64,000 nt of DNA from AV40 sp035568175 (lineage in GTDB: Bacteria; Verrucomicrobiota; Verrucomicrobiia; Chthoniobacterales; UBA10450). The stretch lies in contig DATMON010000018.1 in NCBI GenBank assembly GCA_035568175.1, positions 372,001 to 436,000 on the forward strand. The letters are read 5' to 3'. A program made the position numbers and the translations under genes. The first letter of the stretch is position 1. Each line of letters opens with the position of its first letter. This document shows, piece after piece, positions 61,269 to 64,000 of the stretch. The notes beneath the pieces were generated by a model that worked only from the letters and a program-made list of their open reading frames with translations, ran no database searches and had not been told where the DNA came from.

Positions 61269-61736
61269 GTGGACTTCGAATGGCGATTGCGGGCGGCGGC
61301 CGGATATGCCGAACTCGGCATGAACCGCGAGTCAATCGCCGAGCTAAACGCGATCGACACACCATCGCAAATCCGTCCGGAGGTCCTGCAATTGCGCCTC
61401 CATCACCTGATGCGAGAGAAAAAATGGGCGCGCGCTTTGACGGTCAGCCGCAAGCTTTGCCAGGTCGCGCCGCACTGCAGCGCGGGATATCTTCATGCGG
61501 GGTTCTGTTTGCACGAGCTTGGTAAAACTCTCCAAGCGAAGAAGCTTCTCCTCAAAGGACCGGTCGCACTCCTGCGCGAGCCAATTTACTACTACAACAT
61601 GGGCTGCTATGACGCGCTTCTTGGCAACCCAAAATCGGCTCAGGTGCACTTGCTCACCAGTTTCAAAATGGATCCGTCATTTCGCGAGATCGCGAAGAAG
61701 GATCCTGATCTGGAAGCGGTCCGGGAATTGATCTAA
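61269..61736 (+). CDS. Small tetratricopeptide-like protein
   Basis: The protein of about 155 residues is made of helical pairs in TPR style: LRAAAGYAELGMNRESIAELNAI, LHHLMREKKWARALTVSRKLCQVAPHC, GYLHAGFCLHELGKTLQAKKLLLKG and YNMGCYDALLGNPKSAQVHLL. TPR proteins act as protein-binding scaffolds. GTG 61269 is chosen because the frame further upstream (to 61197) runs through the cruciform repeat. ATG 61320 is the alternative start. Confidence 0.8.
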   Translation: MDFEWRLRAAAGYAELGMNRESIAELNAIDTPSQIRPEVLQLRLHHLMREKKWARALTVSRKLCQVAPHCSAGYLHAGFCLHELGKTLQAKKLLLKGPVALLREPIYYYNMGCYDALLGNPKSAQVHLLTSFKMDPSFREIAKKDPDLEAVRELI

Positions 61737-61748
61737 AGTCTCTTCTTC

Positions 61749-61826
61749 TGTGGCGGCAGGTCCGAGCCGGACTGGCATTGTCTCGGCTGCTTTAAATTAT
61801 TGCAGGCGGTACGCTTGCCACTACAG
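61749..61826. repeat. REP-like intergenic repeat with GTCCG/CGGAC hairpin
   Basis: It begins CTGTGGCGGCAGG, has GTCCG-AGC-CGGAC at 61760-61772, and ends GCTTGCCACTACAGG, so the outer ends are an imperfect inverted pair. Bases 61759-61777 are the reverse complement of 62884-62902 inside the next gene. Confidence 0.7.
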
Positions 61827-61835
61827 GGTTGCTGA

Positions 61836-63047
61836 ATGCAGCTCAATACAGACGAACTTCGCGAGCGTCTTACGCCGCTGTTTCAAGAAAATTTCGAGAA
61901 GTTCGGCGAGCTCGGTGCTGCGATTTCGGTTTGGCAAAACGGAAAGGAGTTGCTCGAGCTTCACGCCGGATTTCGGGATGCGCGACGCGAACAACCTTGG
62001 ACGAAAGACACACTTGTTCTGATTTGGTCGGCTACAAAAGGACTCGGGAGCGCCTGTCTTTTACACGTCTTGCAGGAACGCAAGATCGACATCGAACAAA
62101 GGGTAGGGGAATTCTGGCCCGAGTTTGCGCAGGCTGGAAAGGAACAGATCACGCTCGCGCAGTTGCTCTCGCATCAAGCAGGCTTGGCTGTGCTTGATCA
62201 AAAAGTAGACGTGCTCGATTACGCAGCGGTCATCAACGCGCTCGAAAAACAAGCACCGAACTGGCCGCCGGGAACCGCGCACGGTTATCACGCCCGCACG
62301 TTCGGCTTTCTGCTCGATGAACTCGTTAAGCGAATTTCCGGAACAAGATTGGGTGAATATTGGCGAAGAACTTTTGCCGACCCGCTCAGCCTCGATCTTT
62401 GGATCGGTTTACCGGAAAAAGAAAACGCGCGCGTCGCGACCATGTATGCCGCCCGAGTTGGTAAAGTTGGTAAACCACATGGGCCGAAAAACCGCCAGTC
62501 CGGCTCGGACTTTTATCTTGAAGTAGCAACGAAGGGGACGTTTCCGAACAAAGTCTTTACTTCACCGGCCGGGCTCCAAGCCGTCAGCGAAATGAACAAG
62601 CCGGAGATCCGGGCCCAACCGATCGTTTCCTTCGACGGAATCGGCAGCGCGAGCTCGCTCGCTAAATTCTACGCGATGCTGGCAAACGCCGGGTCCGAGC
62701 CGGATGGGCGACTTACGGAACCCAATACTCGGCAATTTTTCTCGGAACGAACGCTGGGCTGGATGACAACGACATTGAGCGACGGAATTGATCGCGTCTT
62801 TCAAATTCCAACCGCGTTCTCGGCTGGGTTTATGAAAGATTCCAAAAAATCGCCGCGAAAAATTTTCGGAAGATCGACACAACTGCCAGTCCGGCTCGGA
62901 CCGTTCGGACATCCCGGCGCCGGTGGCAGTCACGCTTTCGCCGATCCCGAAAACAAAATCAGTTTCGCTTATGTAATGAATCAGATGGAGCAATCGGTTT
63001 TGCCTAACGAGAAATCGCTCCGACTGGTGGACGCGATTTATAAATAG
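61836..63047 (+). CDS. Serine hydrolase of the beta-lactamase (class C/EstB-like) family
   Basis: The 403-residue protein has the S-x-x-K motif as SATK (S65-K68), LLSHQAGL, and GYHARTFGFLLDEL near residue 150 in place of the YxN box, with FGHPGAGGSHAFADPE near the end standing for the KTG-like HxG motif. This is the EstB/PBP4*-like esterase group; no signal peptide is seen, so a cytoplasmic esterase is more likely than an antibiotic hydrolase. Two copies of a 17-base repeat, also found upstream, encode KNRQSGSDF and LPVRLGP, so repeats have entered the frame. Confidence 0.85.
   Translation: MQLNTDELRERLTPLFQENFEKFGELGAAISVWQNGKELLELHAGFRDARREQPWTKDTLVLIWSATKGLGSACLLHVLQERKIDIEQRVGEFWPEFAQAGKEQITLAQLLSHQAGLAVLDQKVDVLDYAAVINALEKQAPNWPPGTAHGYHARTFGFLLDELVKRISGTRLGEYWRRTFADPLSLDLWIGLPEKENARVATMYAARVGKVGKPHGPKNRQSGSDFYLEVATKGTFPNKVFTSPAGLQAVSEMNKPEIRAQPIVSFDGIGSASSLAKFYAMLANAGSEPDGRLTEPNTRQFFSERTLGWMTTTLSDGIDRVFQIPTAFSAGFMKDSKKSPRKIFGRSTQLPVRLGPFGHPGAGGSHAFADPENKISFAYVMNQMEQSVLPNEKSLRLVDAIYK
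62494..62510. repeat. Intragenic copy 1 of the 17-base palindrome repeat
   Basis: GCCAGTCCGGCTCGGAC is identical to bases within 62885-62901 and to the reverse complement of 61760-61776. It contains the GTCCG-GCT-CGGAC hairpin and lies within the beta-lactamase-family gene. Confidence 0.85.
62884..62902. repeat. Intragenic copy 2 of the palindrome repeat
   Basis: The 19 bases (TGCCAGTCCGGCTCGGACC) match the reverse complement of 61759-61777 exactly. A copy of AAGATCGACA (62870-62879) lies four bases before it. Confidence 0.85.
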
Positions 63048-63129
63048 GCGCGGTTCACGGCAAACGATGTCGGCCATTACCCTACACAACTTTTAGGGTG
63101 CGATTACGCAATTAGATTGACGATCTCGG

Positions 63130-63175
63130 CGGCAAAGGTGACAAACCAATTTGCCGGCTCGTCCGGAAACGGACG
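63130..63175 (+). promoter_or_regulatory. Structured leader with two tandem hairpins
   Basis: The first hairpin pairs CGGCAAAGGT with ACC-AA-TTTGCCG around a GACAA loop (63130-63156). The second is CGTCCG-GAAA-CGGACG (63160-63175). They end six bases before the ATG of the secreted LamG-type protein, so they could control its translation. No known riboswitch class fits fully. Confidence 0.5.
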
Positions 63176-63181
63176 CCGCAA

Positions 63182-64000
63182 ATGAAACTTCTCCTCGAAC
63201 GTGTCAGACAATCTGGTGCAAGTAATTCGCGCGTCGCTGGTGTTGTCATTCTTTTGGCGTTCCTGATTTTCAGCGCGCTCTTCGCGCGAACGCCTGTTCA
63301 GTCGAATTCCACAGTGGTCGCTGTGAACGCTCCGGTGCAGCAGTGTCCGGCGAGCACGATTTTCACCGCGTCGTTTACCGCGCACCAAAGCGCTCCGGCG
63401 GAAGTCGTGCAACAATGGAGAGATTTTATCAGGAGCCTGACCCCTGCTGGATACGACACAGTCACGATTAGCGGGACAAACGATTCAGTGGGGCGGACTC
63501 TAACTGATGCGACGATTGTTCCGCAAATTGCCGCGGCCTTGCAAAATGGCTCGGGCGGTCCCTGGCTGGTAGGTAGCGTCGAGTGGGCCGTAGGAGGATG
63601 TGGTGATGGTATAACACTTGCCGCCAATAATGCCGGCGATCCGGCTACGTGCTCATGCGAGAACCCAGGCTATGTCGTGCGTCCGGATATCGGTGCGTTT
63701 AATGTAAATTGGGGCGGGGTTAATACTGCCACCTGCGGCGGTCCGAGTCAGACGATTACGGTTACTTTTTCCGGACCAGGTCCCGCTGCGCCGCCCTGCG
63801 CAGCGCCGCCGTCCGGTATGATCAGTTGGTGGCCGGCTGAAGGCAATACTGACGACATTGTAAGTCACAACAACGGTACCTTGGAAAACGGCGCGGGCTT
63901 TGCATCTGGAAAAGTTGGGCAGGCGTTCAGTTTCAATGGATCCAACCAGGACGTTTTTGTCGGTGATCCGGCTAGTTTGAAAATGACTACTGGAGTCACA
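63182..64000 (+). CDS. Secreted LamG/concanavalin-like domain protein (3' end cut)
   Basis: The frame is open for 273 codons from ATG 63182 to the window end, with no stop, so the gene continues outside. It starts with a basic stretch and a signal peptide (VAGVVILLAFLIFSALFA). Residues 50-205 are a Cys-containing domain I do not recognise. From about residue 215 (GMISWWPAEGNTDD, NGTLENGAGFASGKVGQAFSFNG) it is a LamG-like jelly-roll domain, which is common in very large cell-surface proteins of soil Verrucomicrobiota. The minus-strand frames here are shadows. Confidence 0.85.
   Translation, partial: MKLLLERVRQSGASNSRVAGVVILLAFLIFSALFARTPVQSNSTVVAVNAPVQQCPASTIFTASFTAHQSAPAEVVQQWRDFIRSLTPAGYDTVTISGTNDSVGRTLTDATIVPQIAAALQNGSGGPWLVGSVEWAVGGCGDGITLAANNAGDPATCSCENPGYVVRPDIGAFNVNWGGVNTATCGGPSQTITVTFSGPGPAAPPCAAPPSGMISWWPAEGNTDDIVSHNNGTLENGAGFASGKVGQAFSFNGSNQDVFVGDPASLKMTTGVT

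Noticed and set aside
63120..63181. c-di-GMP-I riboswitch
   Set aside because: Only fragments of the consensus are present, the second helix domain is missing and the start codon comes too soon.
1..64000. tRNA or rRNA genes
   Set aside because: I found no cloverleaf or rRNA-like sequence in the intergenic stretches, which are mostly under 250 bases; a covariance search could still find a small RNA.

Overview
The window reads as a chromosomal fragment of a Verrucomicrobiota bacterium, most likely a soil member of the Chthoniobacterales. The clearest support is a four-gene block at 43406-47859 that matches the Verru_Chthon cassette (proteins D, B, C and A), a gene set known mainly from Chthoniobacter and Verrucomicrobium relatives. 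Genes are densely packed, many neighbours overlap as ATGA or GTGA, and GTG starts are common. I see no rRNA, tRNA, CRISPR array, transposase or prophage.

Respiration fills the first 11.8 kb and 22.0-29.1 kb. The first block is alternative complex III (actABCDEF, with actA cut by the window edge). It runs directly into a membrane protein with a proline/alanine tail, a CcoN-like protein, a CcoO-like monohaem cytochrome and a further monohaem cytochrome. The CcoN-like protein keeps the two low-spin haem b histidines but has lost all three CuB histidines and the haem b3 histidine, so it cannot be a normal oxygen reductase. The second block is a complete, intact aa3-type oxidase (ctaD, ctaE, ctaF, ctaC) with haem A synthesis (ctaA, ctaB) and a Sco copper chaperone. 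The likely route is menaquinol to ACIII to cytochrome c to the aa3 oxidase, with the pseudo-cbb3 module as an extra electron-transfer or docking part.

Between these lie a fused FAD/Fe-S D-lactate or glycolate dehydrogenase-type protein, DNA polymerase IV, a phosphatase, and a small sulfation group (sulfatase, two sulfotransferases, a glycosyltransferase). From 29 to 38 kb come a pseudopilin trio, rmlA, four polytopic GT-C-like membrane proteins and an isolated nuoA. From 39 to 43 kb come a DUF3352-type protein, a XerC/D recombinase and small proteins. From 43 to 55.3 kb lies a type IV pilus/type II secretion-like assembly: the Verru_Chthon pseudopilin cassette, a TPR-MshEN protein, the PilB/GspE ATPase, a proline-rich roadblock-like protein, an MglA-type GTPase, an MglB-like roadblock protein and PilC/GspF. 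The rest is housekeeping (UbiA-family prenyltransferase, RpiB, DnaJ-like, uracil-DNA glycosylase family, PepF), a serine beta-lactamase-family hydrolase, and the start of a large LamG-type secreted protein that runs off the end.

The window is also rich in short repeats. A 10-mer AAGATCGACA/TGTCGATCTT occurs 20 times by hand count. Tandem heptamer or octamer arrays lie at three gene starts and inside one gene. Hairpin-forming REP-like repeats occur between genes and inside coding sequence.
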